Shown: positions 33,258 through 45,209 of the stretch, piece by piece
Layout: each line of letters opens with the position of its first letter
Numbering within the stretch: position 1 is the first letter of the stretch
Source of the DNA: Haemonchus contortus
Taxonomy: Eukaryota; Nematoda; Chromadorea; Rhabditida; Trichostrongylidae
Length of the DNA stretch: 64,000 bases
Assembly: GCA_000469685.2 (NCBI GenBank)
Contig: LS997563.1
Location: 38,356,468-38,420,467, forward strand
Direction of reading: 5' to 3'
Translations under genes and position numbers: made by a program
Notes under the pieces: generated by a model
The model's database searches: none
The model's input: the letters and a program-made list of their open reading frames with translations, nothing else
Told to the model about the DNA's origin: nothing

Positions 33258-33722
33258 GAGCCAGAAGCCTTCGACGATTCCGCCGTGAATGGTCTTATGA
33301 ATGTTTATTCGACTAATAAACAATTCGTCGGCAAAATGAAACTAACTAGTCACTCACCAGTTTTTTGGCGTGCATCCTAAGCTTTGTTGGGCAAAGGTCA
33401 AGGGGTGCAACAGAGCGGATGGGGAACGTAAAAAATGGCGGAAAAGCCCAAATGGATATCTATAGGCGATTAATGAGACGGAAGAAACCGGATGCCTCTC
33501 TAGGGCCCGAGATGGATTTGGCCATCAGCTTTGTCAACCAACAATAACAATAACAACTCTCATGAAAAACAGTAAGCCTAGGAATGCTCAGAAGGCTACT
33601 AATTTCTGAATCACACTGTCCCGAGCAACATCGGTGTTGCGCTCGGGGAAGGCTAAATGGTTGGGCTAAATGGCCTGAATGGGTTGCAGCTGGCTGTCGG
33701 CCATTTGACCATAGCTAAAGAA
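33258..33722. other. No gene seen
   Basis: A plus frame at 33365-33547 is basic and has no recognised family. Nothing else. Confidence 0.35.
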
Positions 33723-33731
33723 GTCTTAAAG

Positions 33732-33989
33732 GGGAGACGGGCGTTAGGAACGATTTTGGGTAATCGATTTGCCGCTTGCGGCTGTCGCAGACTACTCATT
33801 CGCCGTTATTACAGCTCTAGCGTTCTTCATACAGCTCAATCGATATGCGATCGTTATTTTATGCATAATTCTACTATTAGTACTTTTGTTCTTGTATTTC
33901 TTACCTACCGCTGCATCCTGCTACATACCTTCGCGCGCGACACCCCTCTCACCGCGACGCGACCATTTCGTTCCTAACGCACTACACCC
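33732..33989 (+). mobile_element. 258-bp MITE with 9-bp target duplication
   Basis: Ends are inverted: the left end 'gggagacgggcgttagg' matches the right end read backward, 'gggtgtagtgcgttagg'. The direct repeat 'gtcttaaag' flanks it (33723-33731 and 33990-33998). Nine bases suggest a Mutator-like element (inference). A related copy is at 54212-54467 and a truncated one at 60147-60235. The frames read through it (33657-33977, 33769-33996) are repeat-derived. Confidence 0.85.
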
Positions 33990-33998
33990 GTCTTAAAG

Positions 33999-34258
33999 CG
34001 TCTCAGGGATGCGCCCCGCATCCGCCTTCCATTCAGAATTGCAGTGGCGAATTGAATGCCTATAAGACCTATACAATGACTTGTGGTGGCCACCCGATGT
34101 ACAAGTCAGCGGCTTTTATCCTCCCAGATGAGTCTGCAATTCGCCGATCCCGGAGGGATGGAAGGCTTGGCTGGCCTATGCGGGCATCGATCCGGGATTC
34201 GAACCCCTGACCATGCGTGTGAGATGGTGCGTTATTTGTTACTACACCACCACCGCCC
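33999..34258 (-). mobile_element. tRNA-derived SINE, near full length
   Basis: Reverse orientation: 'cagggatgcgccccgcatcc', 'ttgtggtggccacccgatgt', B-box complement 'gggattcgaacccc' (34194-34207), and A-box complement ending 'accaccaccgccc'. It directly abuts the MITE at 33989. Confidence 0.9.
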
Positions 34259-34357
34259 ATAATAAATACAAGAAATAATAATGGTATAAAAATCATAGAT
34301 CTAAATAAGCATATCTGCCATCAACCTCAGACAGGAAGCAGCAGATCTTGGCACTAG

Positions 34358-34930
34358 TTAACCACATTCTAAAGAACTTTTTGAAATAAAAGATGAAGTT
34401 GAAAAACAGTAACAATAAATGTGTTGATTACCCAAATAAACAGCTGAATAAATAACAAATAAATAAAAAATAAATAAATGAGTGAATGAATGGTGAGTTG
34501 GGCTATTCTGAATTTTAACGCGCGCGGAGGGAATAGCAGTCAATGCTGAGCAGTTTTATTTCTAGTTTTTTTTATCCACTTTATTACTTACGGGTTTAGT
34601 CTTTCGTGGTAGTAAAAATGATAAAATAACATATATTTACAACAGGAAGTCAAGTGGAGTGTATTTGAGACTAAAGAGTAGGTGGAGGAGGGCAGAAAAT
34701 GACACCTGTTCAACCACAAGCACACCTTAACGAGACTGAAAACGAATACGTCATTGAATGAATAGTTACTAACTAACCTATGAAAGAGAAGCAAGAAATA
34801 GAAGGACCTATTTGATAGCGTACCTGCTAAACCCTAAAATCATCTAATGCACGACTGGATTCTCTGAAAGAAACTGTATTCGAGCCCACTGTTTCACGGA
34901 ATAAAAGGACTAAAAGGGCTGAGTTTTCGG
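34358..34930. other. No gene confirmed
   Basis: A-rich AAAT-type runs at 34430-34480. A minus-strand frame (34588-34794) ends at a good donor-like 'gtaagtaat' but has no acceptor or domain. Not called as a gene. Confidence 0.3.
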
Positions 34931-34944
34931 CATTACTCAATCCC

Positions 34945-35210
34945 GTCTAAGGGATGCGCCCCCGCACTCGGCTTCCATGCAGAAACGCAGTGGCGTAATG
35001 AGTGCGTATGCGGCCTATACAATGACTTGCGGTGGTCAGCCGATGTAGAAGTCTGTGCTTTTATCTTCCCAGACGAGTCTGGTACCAATCAACGGACCCC
35101 GGAGTAATGGAAGGCCTGTTTGGCCTAAGCGCATATCGATCCGGGATTCGAACCGCTGACCGTGCGTGTGACATAGTGCGCCACTTGTCACTACACCACC
35201 TCCGCCCTGT
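34945..35210 (-). mobile_element. tRNA-derived SINE, near full length
   Basis: Reverse orientation: 'aagggatgcgcccccgcact', 'ttgcggtggtcagccgatgt', B-box complement 'gggattcgaacc' (35142-35153) and a complete head ending 'caccacctccgccc'. Confidence 0.9.
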
Positions 35211-36944
35211 TTTGTTTTCCATCCATCCCCTACGATTCCATTTCGAGGGATCGGATCGGACTTTCTTCTGGGATTGTCTAGCTTTCATGGGCCAGAGAAC
35301 CCCACCAGCTAATCCTCAAAAGCCACTATTCGATAGATCCCGGAAAGCGGAAGAAGTTGCACTTCACTGCTAACTATGTATGCTATAAAAACATCAAACA
35401 CGAAAAGTAAACACCATTTTGCGTGCCATCGGGAGACAGCCAATATCTCCAGAATGTTTTTAGACTTGAATTCATTATGATATTCGACGAGACCAAACTT
35501 TACATCCAGGATTACTTCCTGTGAAGTAGATAGCCATAGCAAAATGCTATCCCAGGCAGCCGCTTGGATGAATAAGAACAGACTTTTCTCGGTAAAACTC
35601 AAACTTGCACTTCGGTTAGCCTCAACAAAACCATATCCTCGGCCCTATTGAAGCCTTAATACTTCTCTATACTACTATATTATACTTGAACCCCTGAACC
35701 GAAGTCGTACTGGTAATTATTAGTAGCAAGACAGAAATCATCACCGCTTTTGAAGTCAATTTCGGAAATTTGGTATAGATTTCTTTCCCAATTCGGCCCC
35801 TAAAAATGAAATACCTCATTAGCTACCTACACAGCGCACATGGACTCGTCAAATACGGATTTGGGATCTCTTAGCTTCAAAAGATCCCGACGTTCTCGTT
35901 CTCCAGAAGAATTCCGTCGAAATTTTCAGAAGTGGAATATTAAAGGGTGGGGGTACGATTGAGAATAAATAATAAGCAAAATTATTCCACGATTATATCA
36001 ATGATAGTAATTTATTATCGATCAGACGTGGAACAACTCTGAAGCCAAAGGGAAGCAAAGACATGATTTTCTTCTTATAATTCCCCTAGAACTATGTCAT
36101 CTCCCATTCAATTGAATTATATACGACGAAGATGTAGATGCAGAGTTGTTTTTCCTAAGACTAGCATAATTGACAGTAAACAAATATTATTCGACAGCAT
36201 AATATAGAAAAAAGAAGAAAGCATGAACAATAAAGTGATTCCATGCGTTTTCATTGAAATTCGAGCTGATTTTTTTCTCCATTGGTCAAAAATGTAGAAG
36301 GAGTTTCATGAGTTTTCCGAAAGTCATCTCTTAACTCGATTATTTTTCCCGGATTTCCGACCCTCAGTGTTTAATTTGTTTACTCGACCACATACTTAAG
36401 GTTTATATCTACATATTTGTCCTTTTCCTACCCACTTCTGTGTTGAGCTTTCAAATCAGGCTCTAATTGATACATTTATGGATTCATTCAACCTGAGGTA
36501 ATGATGAATACGTGGCGATGGGCATCACTACAGCAGAAACATCTGCTGGGCATTTCTGACATGCTTATAAAATCGTCAAACACCTTCCTCATCTAGTAAA
36601 TTTAAAAGAATCAAGAGCATGGCGTAATAAACAGCAATTAATGAATTTTCATTTTTTCTTTATTCGGAGACAGAAAAATCGGGGAAAGACACTGTAGAAC
36701 GGAAGCTAATCATGCTGCACTGTAACGGGAATTTTACAGTCCCCAGAGACATTAGGGAGCCGAGGGGGTGGGGCAAAGAAAATAGGGGGTTTCAGTCAAA
36801 AAAATTGATGTGAACAGGAAAAAAAGCCTAAATCGAGTTCATTATAAGTGCCACATTGTTCACCTAAACTGCGTTCGAAGCAACCATTTGCGTTAGTAAG
36901 TAAAACTGCCGAAATAAGATACCCACCACCCCTTCCATAGCGTC

Positions 36945-36973
36945 ACCCCCCCCTCCCCTACCCCCCTTCCCCC
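36945..36973 (-). repeat. C-rich tract, G-quadruplex potential on minus strand
   Basis: Four C runs (8, 4, 6 and 5 long) separated by one or two bases. On the minus strand these are G runs with very short loops, a classic quadruplex pattern. Confidence 0.75.
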
Positions 36974-37084
36974 TTCAAAATGATCGAATTCGCGAGGGAG
37001 GAAGTCCTTACCAGTTAGTCGAGGTATTAGTTACTGGAAGGTCCCTCCTCTAGTGAATAATAGACTGTAATAATAGGTTTCAAA

Positions 37085-37195
37085 TATTGTAATACTTGTT
37101 GAAATATACTCTATTATATTTATATTATATTATTATATATAAAATATTTATATATATTAAATTATTATGTATTATACTTTATTTATATCATTTGT
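37085..37195. repeat. AT-rich low-complexity block
   Basis: Almost only A and T, with imperfect 'atattatat' repetition. Confidence 0.85.
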
Positions 37196-37339
37196 CCAGT
37201 GGCAATACTGGTAATACCAATTTAAGTCGGTAATAATATTTTATTTTTACATTAGTTTTTTAGTTTTTTAGCTGTTTTTGAACTAAGCCACGTCAAGGAA
37301 AACCGGCACAGCTTTTCGGTGTTGATCTTCCCTCTCTTG

Positions 37340-37500
37340 GAGTGCGCTCCGCATTCCGCTTTCATTTGAAACCGTAGAAATGGTTGAACGCTCATATGAC
37401 CTACACTACAGGTGGCTGGGACTGAATACTCTCGAAAAAATAATTTTATAAGCATATGTGAGTCTGGTATCAAGTGACCGACCTCGAAAGGAAATATTGC
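37340..37500 (-). mobile_element. tRNA-derived SINE fragment (old)
   Basis: Reverse orientation: 'ggagtgcgctccgcattccg', 'gctcatatgacctacactac', 'gtgagtctggtatcaagtga'. Heavily diverged. Confidence 0.55.
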
Positions 37501-37806
37501 TCACCTAGAAAAAGTAGGGCCTCTGATTCGGTGACCGGCCTATTTGTGTTGACGCCACTTTGCACTACCCGCATTTGCTTTTCAGCCCAGACATTTTCAG
37601 ATCTTCGTGAGTCGGATGATCAGATATTTACATAAACAGGTTGAAAAAAATTCATGCTATGATAATATGAAAGGTGAAGGAGCGCTTGGTGTTTGCAGCA
37701 AAAAATGAATTTGCAATTGAGGCATCCAATAGATGGAGGCTATACCTGAGGAGGTGGATTGAAGCAATAGAATTTGCATTTTTCCTGAGAAAATCAGCTC
37801 ACATAC

Positions 37807-38046
37807 CAGCTTTCTTAGAGAAGAAGACAGCGTGAAAAAAAGATAGAGAGTTGGAAAATAAAAAATGGCTGTTCGTTTGCGGCACTAGCCACGGAAATTC
37901 AATTATCCGTCCTCTTCTACGTATGTAATATCCACTTGCCGAGAAAATGTAGACTGCCTGCGAAATTTTGTAAGAAGAAACTTTTTCAGAAAACGATTCG
38001 GTGTACATGAATGTTTGCAAGAAAATCTTCGAATTTGGGAAGAAAA
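37807..38046 (-). CDS. Probable exon of an unidentified gene
   Basis: 240 bases between acceptor 'tttatgatttttag' and donor 'gtatgtgagc', both excellent. It encodes 79 uninterrupted codons plus two bases at the start and one at the end. The peptide is aromatic-rich: FMYTESFSEKVSSYKISQAV, then a basic turn YYIRRRGRIIEFPW, then SFFHAVFFSKK. It may include a membrane-near or beta-rich segment. The family is not recognised and no partner exon was found. Confidence 0.5.
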
Positions 38047-38355
38047 CTAAAAATCATAAATTGATTTAAGGAAAAAAATGGATTTTTTGATTTTAGGGTA
38101 GAGGGGAGGCTCATGAGTGGCGCATAAAAACTTAGATGAAAGTTAGAGCACGGCATAACTTAGTCGTCGAGAAAATTACACGTATTCGAACCTTTCATGC
38201 CAGTTCGGATATATATTAACTTTTATTTTATTATATTTTCTGACTTTTCTAATTTTTTAACAGGCTTGCGGCATTTTTCTAATTTTTTGTATAGTGTGAA
38301 TCACACGAGCCTGAAATCCTGGAATCCACTTGGATGCTGCTTTCTCTATTCAAGA

Positions 38356-38632
38356 GCCAAGGAGGATTCGTAGTGGCAAGTGGCGCAGTGACTCACATGC
38401 ATGATCACGGGTTCGAATCCCAGGTCGGTATCTGCCTAGGCCGACCAACCTTCCATCCCTAAAGGGTCGCTTAATCGGTACCAGACTCGTCTGGGAGGAT
38501 AAAAGTACTGACTTTTACATTGGCTGGGCAACGTAAGTCATTGTATAGGTTAGATAAGCATTCAATACACCACAACGATCCCGAATGGAAGGTGAACGCG
38601 TGGGCACATCCCTCAGACTGAATTGATTAACC
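38356..38632 (+). mobile_element. tRNA-derived SINE, near full length
   Basis: Plus orientation: head 'gtagtggcaagtggcgcag', B box 'gggttcgaatccc' (38409-38421), body 'gactcgtctgggaggataaa'. The first bases of the head are eroded. A reverse copy lies only 240 bp away. Confidence 0.88.
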
Positions 38633-38869
38633 CCCATAGACTTTGCGCTCCTCTGATATTGGCTATTCGGTACTAATGGCACGCTATAGGCTGTATGACG
38701 AAAGGAATTTGATTCATGGATGGAACACGAACATGCTAGCATGTCATCGGTAATAAGGAGTAAGAAGTAACAGGGACTATCAAATAGATGTGAATGGAAA
38801 TGTTCCCTCCCATGAATTCCGATAATTCAATAAGAACTTGTCTCCATTGAGATTGATATGAAGGACGAA

Positions 38870-39165
38870 GGGTAAAGTTTTTGGACGTTAATCAATCCCA
38901 TCTGAGGGATGCGCCTATGCATTCGACCTCCATTCAGAATCACAGTGCGGGTTTGAATGCGTATATGACCTCTTACCATGACTTGCGATGGCCAGCCGAT
39001 GTACAAGTGAGTGCTTTTATCCTCCCGGACGAGTATGGTACCAACTAACCGACCATGAAGGACCGAAAGACCGCGGTTGACATAGGCGGATATCGATCTG
39101 GGACTCGAACCTGCGATCATGCCTGTGTGATAGTGCGCCACTTGCCACTACTTCACCTAGTGAGT
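38870..39165 (-). mobile_element. tRNA-derived SINE, near full length
   Basis: Reverse orientation: tail complement 'aaggacgaagggtaaag' at about 38860-38877, 'ttgcgatggccagccgatgt', B-box complement 'gggactcgaacc' and head 'gtgcgccacttgccactact'. Confidence 0.88.
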
Positions 39166-39373
39166 GATATACAATGATATTAAAATTCATGCAAACATTC
39201 AACAGATTGTTAAGCGACTAGTCCTTTCCACACTGGCCTCTAAGAAAAAGGCTTCACTTCCACAGAGTATAAGGACGTTCACTGGGTGTTAGATACGACT
39301 CCTCTATTCCCTAAGTCCAACTGCTCTTCAGAATCTGGGCTGACAATCGGAAGAATTCTTCAACGCACTGGAG

Positions 39374-39740
39374 ATGTGGGGAATCGACCATGCGGGCACG
39401 GTTCGAAAAAAAAATAGGGAAGAAAATGAACGCATGTCATGTTTCAATTTCTTTTTACCACGTTGCCAAAGATTTGCAGGTTTTTTGTTCAGGGAGCTTT
39501 CTAGCATCCCTTTTTTTTTCGCAAAAACTCGAAAATTTGAATTAGTTGCTTTAGTAAATTTGTGTTCATGTTACAAAATTGGCGAGTTAAGGGCAGAACT
39601 TCTTGATCGAACCGTATTCAAAAGTGTGATTTTTGGGTATGAAAATGTTAACTCCTGCCACACTTGAAAAAACAACAAAACAGAATTTGAGCAATACTCA
39701 TAAAATCCAAAAAGAAAAAATGATTTTAATCTGAATAAGT
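39374..39740. other. Unassigned open frame region
   Basis: A plus-strand frame of 97 codons (39374-39667) has no recognised domain or complete splice signals. Not called as a gene. Confidence 0.25.
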
Positions 39741-39759
39741 CGCCTTGCTGTCTTTCGAA

Positions 39760-39965
39760 AGGAGAATCACAGGTTTGAATCCCCGATCGATATCCGCGTG
39801 GGCCAACTGAACCTTCCGTCCATACGGTGTCGGGTAATTGGTACAAGACTCCTCTGGGAGGATAAAAGCACTGACTTGTACAAAGGGTTGACCAACGCAT
39901 GTCATTGTATTAGGCCACAAGGATTCTGATTGGAAGTCGAATGCAGGGCGCATCCCAAAGCAGGA
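39760..39965 (+). mobile_element. tRNA-derived SINE, 5' truncated
   Basis: Begins around the B box ('caggtttgaatccccgatcg') and continues through 'ctgggaggataaaagcactg' to 'gcagggcgcatccc'. The A-box half is missing. Confidence 0.85.
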
Positions 39966-39975
39966 GTTCACGTAG

Positions 39976-41700
39976 ATTGTAAAAAAGATAATAATGTGAA
40001 TAGGGTTTGTCACTCCAGCGATGTTGGCCTTAACCTCAGAAAAGCCAGAAAGACCCACATCCAAGTCCCTACAGGCAACACGTTTTTTTTTCGGAATAAA
40101 CACTTCCAAAATAAAACAATACGAAAAATGAATAGACATTCACATTGAAATGTCATAATTGTAAACGGGAATTATTAAATAATAAAAATATTATTAAATA
40201 GCCAGCAGAGTCATTTTTCAGAAGAAAACTTTCTGTATCACTCGATAACGAGGAATGGACTTTTATGGCAAAAAAAAAGATGAAAACTCCAAAGAGCCAA
40301 GAATTCGACGAGAAGCATCAAAGAAGGAATGATAAGTAGTCTCATTAGTGGATGGAGATGGAATTCGAGCACGACGGAGCGTCGGTGGCGACTAACCGAT
40401 CGCTACTCTCATGGATTTGTCTGCGTTCATAGTATTATCGCCTAATTTTGACTGACCTAGCTGCTATCGTGCATTTTAACACTGAGTATTGGTTTGTGGC
40501 GAAGAAGAAGTATAAACGGAGTATAGTCATAGCGAAATGCGAAAATCTTTGGAAAATCACCCGATAGACGATAAGACACCAAGAAGAGGAGAAGGTAATG
40601 AATTAGTCATGGTGCGCTGATAAGGCCAGCGTATGACTTTCCAGTCGCGGAATATCTGTCGCAGCGACTATGAGAACAAACAGCACGACATACAAGAAAA
40701 TCGTGAAAAATTAAAATTATCATTGAAAAAAAGGAAAAATTCAAAGAAGAAGACAGAGTCTTCCAGGAGGTAGTAAAAAAGTGAGCAGAGGGTGGATTTG
40801 AAGGAGAAGGGCGAAGGACAAATTGTCAGTCAGTGACGGTGGTCCGACGGAAAGTACCCAGATCAATGGCGAACGTAACTATGAGAATGTAGAAAAGCAG
40901 GTTTTCGTGAGCAACTGATAATAGAAAGTAATAAAGTCCACTGATAAGAAATAATCAGTTTAAGGGTTCTACCAGTAGGCTGCAAGGTTTTACGACATAA
41001 TCTCATTTCCTTCGAGCCCGTGAGTCCTTGGCCAGTTCAACTTGATTTAAAAGAGCGTGGCAGACTGTTCAAACGATTGACAGATCGCTTGGTTACATTA
41101 TACTTCACCTGGGCCAGCATAGGGTTTATCCGGGGAGGGTAACCTAGCGCTAAGACTTGTTCCCTCTCACTGCATGACTTGAGAGCAGGAGTCCAGCCCA
41201 GACGGGTCAGATATTTGCAAACCCTTATCTCGCGTAGACAAATTCGCGATTTGGGTACTGCAAGGATTATGAGGTTCATCTGAGGGCCCATTCAATCGAG
41301 ATAGAACCATATCGGAAGCCGTAGATGGACTTTTTTGTTACATGACTCTCCGAAAAACTCGTATGGCAGCCCTCGAAGCATACCTGTTATGATGCTTTCT
41401 TTTCAGTGAAAAGTAAAGTAAAAATAGAAGTTGGAAAAATAAGAGTTATTTAACGCGGCACCGAAACCTTTGGGTGGGTTTGAGAAGGAGGGTCGCCATG
41501 GAACGGCTTCACTCACTGAAAGTAAACCTCCCTCCCTCACCGCCTCCTCCCTCCTCCCCACCACTCCCTCATCGTCCCCTTCACGCCTTCCCCGCCCCTC
41601 TACGCTGTATGTTTCACTAGAAACCACTGAAAGATGAAGGCTGACTAGTCTGCTCTTTGCATTATATTGAAGTAAAGTTTTCAGTCGCTCCCTACCAGTT
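39976..41700. other. No gene called; pyrimidine-rich tract
   Basis: No exon with two splice sites. A CT-rich tract lies at 41525-41605. The minus frame 41037-41291 is unassigned. Confidence 0.35.
41525..41605. repeat. Polypyrimidine (ccctc)n-like tract
   Basis: About 80 bases, almost entirely C and T, built from ctccctcc-type units. The minus strand is purine only for long runs. Confidence 0.8.
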
Positions 41701-41704
41701 CTGA

Positions 41705-41870
41705 GAATTGCCTACCACATTTGACTTCCATTCAGAGCCGTTGAAAGCTTCGAGTGCCACTCTAGCCTGCGTCACAACTTGGGAGGGCCAGTTGATGTAA
41801 AAGTCACTGCGTTTGTTACCCAGATGATTCAGGCATGCATCAGTTCGGTTGGCCTGGGTGGGTAATAATC
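41705..41870 (-). mobile_element. tRNA-derived SINE fragment (old)
   Basis: Reverse orientation: 'tttgacttccattcagagcc', 'gggagggccagttgatgtaa', 'tcggttggcctgggtgggta'. No head. Confidence 0.6.
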
Positions 41871-42414
41871 CACTATTTCACCCCTAGTTGCGCAGCCCTT
41901 CTCTGACCCCTACATTATCCTTACATTTTACCCTCGAACAACAAGATGAAAAGAGGGACGGTTTCGGAGGTCGTGTTGAGGCTTTTTTTTTGGCTGAAAC
42001 GTGGGATTTTCAGGTAAAGAGGAGAAAGAGGAGTAGAGAAGGATGGGGCCCCATAAGAAAGCGATTTTCACTGAATTGTGCTTGATCAATTCAACCCCAA
42101 TGTCCCCAGGCAAGCTTGGATAGTATAATGGCAGATACATATAAGATGATGACTGATATCTAGCAATCATGAGAGATAGCGAAGGCAACAGGAAACTTTT
42201 CCTGTTGCTATATTAGTTTGTGTTTTGCCATATTTATCGCATCCAGTGGTTTCCTGTACTACATGTTTACCATGCCTAAAATAAACAAACTATCTAAGCA
42301 GTAAACACCCGCATATCATAGCCCTACTTCATCAAATGATAAGTCCCTGTGAGCAGTGTCATAGACATATTCATTTTTGCAGCCACTTTCGACCCTGGAG
42401 AAGTGGAAGTTTCG

Positions 42415-42515
42415 TTAAGCTGGGCACAAACAGATCACGGATTCGATCCTTGGACCATGCGACCCCTGGACCATGTGGTACTACACACATGCCACTACAC
42501 CGCCTCCGTCCATTT
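42415..42515 (-). mobile_element. tRNA-derived SINE head fragment
   Basis: Only the tRNA-like part is left: 'cacggattcgatccttggac' and 'tgccactacaccgcctccgt'. It includes a short internal duplication of 'ggaccatg'. Confidence 0.65.
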
Positions 42516-42797
42516 ATGAAGATACCCATATATAATCAACCCATTTCTGTTCACTTTTTCCACTAATTTCAACCCATATTTTTCGAATCAACATGGATAA
42601 GAAAAAATAAATCTTCTAAACTGATTAATTGCTATTTGGGGCATTCAGAAACCAGACTGCTCGTACTTTAGATTGTACTACTTTAGACTTTAGTCTGTTA
42701 TCGCACTTAAGCCAGGTGATAAGCTAAAAAATTTAATTTTAAAGAGTACAGTTAATTTATTCAAACTGCTTCGAGGGATGCGTTAAGCTTTACTTAC

Positions 42798-42849
42798 CCT
42801 GTGCAATTTCCTTGATAACATGACGGTTCAATTTATCAAGGACAGTTAA
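42798..42849 (-). CDS. Probable small exon, unidentified gene
   Basis: 52 bases with donor 'gtaagtaaagc' and acceptor 'acatacagtag'. The frame LTVLDKLNRHVIKEIAQ is open and helical, with one base left over. No neighbouring exon was found. Confidence 0.42.
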
Positions 42850-43059
42850 CTACTGTATGTTTCCCATGTACTCCTTCACTAACGGAAGTACATTACTCGT
42901 CAGTAATTTATGGCGAGAAAAGGTGAAGTACAGTCAGCGAATTGAAGATTATCTGAAGAAGTCTGAGGCATTTATTCCGGGGTAGATAGTACATTCCCTA
43001 ATCGTTCCTAAAGGAAATAAAAAAATAAAAATAAAGGACGGAGTATAAAATTTTGGGTT

Positions 43060-43328
43060 GTTACTCAATCCCATCTGGGGGATGCGCCGACGCATCAACT
43101 GCCATTCAGAATCGAGATGGCGAATTGAATGTGTTTGTGGCCCGTACAATTACTTGCGTGGCCGACCAATGTACAAGTAAGTGCCTCCTAGACGAGTCTG
43201 GTACCAGTAAACCGACCCCAGACGGATGGAAGGCTTGATTGACTTAGGTGAATATCAAGCCGGGATTCGAACAAGTGATCATACGTGGGGGATAGTGCAC
43301 CACTTGCCAACACGCCACCTTCGCCCGC
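43060..43328 (-). mobile_element. tRNA-derived SINE, near full length
   Basis: Reverse orientation: 'gggggatgcgccgacgcatc', 'acaattacttgcgtggccga', B-box complement 'gggattcgaac' (43262-43272), head 'gtgcaccacttgccaacacg'. Confidence 0.87.
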
Positions 43329-43934
43329 ACGATTCAATATGCTAATTCTAGAATACTTCTGAAATTTTGTGATAAACTACAGCAGGTCGGTGCCTACTCG
43401 ATCTACGTGATCCCCGAACCGATACAATTCATTTGAAGAAATTTAATCAAAAGGAGAAAAGAATAAGTTGCAAGGCTATCATTCCCCTCCAGTTCAAGAT
43501 GAAGCTTCAGAAAGATCGTTTTCTCACCAACAAAATGGAAAAGTCGAGAAAATGTGCCTTGCTGAGTACTCAACCTGAACCTTCGTACTATTATGGGATT
43601 CATGAGAATCAAAGTCCCTATCCCTAAGGGCAGTGGGTGGGAGTTCTTCGAATCACGGGAAACGATTAGACCCTATTCTCACTCTTACCATGGAATTACT
43701 CTATTCTAGTAATGATTTGGTACTTCCTAATAAATGAGGAAATGAAAGCGTGGCAGTTTCATTTCCCGAATGGAATCATGGGGAAATTGCCTTGGGAAGC
43801 TTTAAAGGTGAAAGAAAAAGGATTACCGTACGCCCATTTATACCTCTTGCAGGTATACTCAGTTCTTTTGGTATGGGAAGTACAGAGTAATCGTTAAAAG
43901 CTGTGCAATCTAAAAGTTAAACAATCCGAACTCG

Positions 43935-44178
43935 GGAATCTCGGGATGAGCCTACCATCCAACATTTATTCCTATTCGTGGGGGCGTTTGAATGCGTATG
44001 TAGCCTATACAACGATTTTCGGTAGTGAGCTGACGTATAAGGCAGACTTTTATTGTCCCACACAACACTGGCCCCAATCAACCGACCAGAAGTGTTAAAG
44101 GCTTGATAATACCAATCCGATATTCGATCCTCGGACCATATGTGTGGTAGTGTGCGCTCCTTGCCACTATACCAGCTA
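43935..44178 (-). mobile_element. tRNA-derived SINE, diverged
   Basis: Reverse orientation: 'gcgtttgaatgcgtatgtag', 'cggtagtgagctgacgtata', degenerate B box 'atattcgatcc', head 'ccttgccactataccagc'. Confidence 0.75.
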
Positions 44179-44271
44179 CCAAACTCAAAATAGGTCTTGA
44201 AAACCTCGAAATAGTTTCCACTTGTATCAGCCTCCCACTACAGTACATTATAGGTTACCGGGGGAATAAAA

Positions 44272-44688
44272 ATGCCTCAAGTCCAGCAATTCATGATGTT
44301 CTTTGAGCTTGGTGATTCCAAATCAAAACTCATTTGGCTAAGACGGCCATGGTTCTATCGCCTGAAGGAAAAAGCCTCCATAAATGTGCAATCAACTGTT
44401 TCGTTCACTTCACCAATGAAAAGAGCCATGGTAAATTGCCGTTTTTCGTGTTTGTTCAGAAATGGGCTTCGTCCATTACCGGGCAAAGTCTTTCCAATGA
44501 TTGTTCCAGTGATTCCCCGAGGGAATTACTACAAAGAACGTGCAGTTCCAAAAAATATTAGGCAACCTAGAAACCGGGAATCACCTATAACATTCGCACG
44601 GTGTAGCGTTGTGCCCGATCCGCTCACTGCACAAAGAGGTTTCTTGCTAGTTGACCCGTTGCACGCCACCACGTGTTTGACTATATAA
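44272..44688 (+). CDS. Hypothetical open frame, doubtful
   Basis: 138 codons from ATG to stop, the longest uninterrupted frame outside repeats, with a second frame open over its first half. No domain, signal peptide or splice site supports it. Its length alone is compatible with chance in this window. Confidence 0.2.
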   Translation: MPQVQQFMMFFELGDSKSKLIWLRRPWFYRLKEKASINVQSTVSFTSPMKRAMVNCRFSCLFRNGLRPLPGKVFPMIVPVIPRGNYYKERAVPKNIRQPRNRESPITFARCSVVPDPLTAQRGFLLVDPLHATTCLTI

Positions 44689-45209
44689 ATCAAACGCTTC
44701 CTTGCCGATATAGCCTAACTCCAAGGTCCGTAAGCTTTGTGACAAAGTGACCGAAATCCGATCCAGATTGGCCCTGAGTGGAATACCTGTGCTTACGATG
44801 CGGCCTACCATGGCTTGCTAGCGGTTCTTTCGGTCTGCTGACATTTTGGTCAGAAAAAAATAAAGAAATGAAGGAGCTGCAGTGTTCGGTATGGAGTGAA
44901 AACTAACAACCGGAAAGAATCGAAATGGCAGCAATAGCTTGAAAAAAAATCCGTAAACAGGCCTTTTGGGATAATGAGCACCAACTTAATTGCACTACTG
45001 CCATCATAAAATGGCTTTTCCAGTTTTTATTTTTCAACAAAAACATTAACCCACTTAAGTGGTACTACGGTATTTCCCTGGAGAAACGACGTTTTGTGCA
45101 ATATGAATAGTCTAGGGTGACAGTTCCATGGGATTCCGTGGTAAATGGGAAAAGAGGCAGGCAAAACTGCCGTGGAAAACTTAGATTTTGGGCCACTAAG
45201 TACGATATC

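Larger units (their letters stand above)
35211..37339. other. No gene called; C-rich and AT-rich tracts
   Basis: No exon with both splice sites was found. Contains a strong C-rich tract (36945-36973) and an AT-rich block of about 110 bp (37085-37195). Confidence 0.35.
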
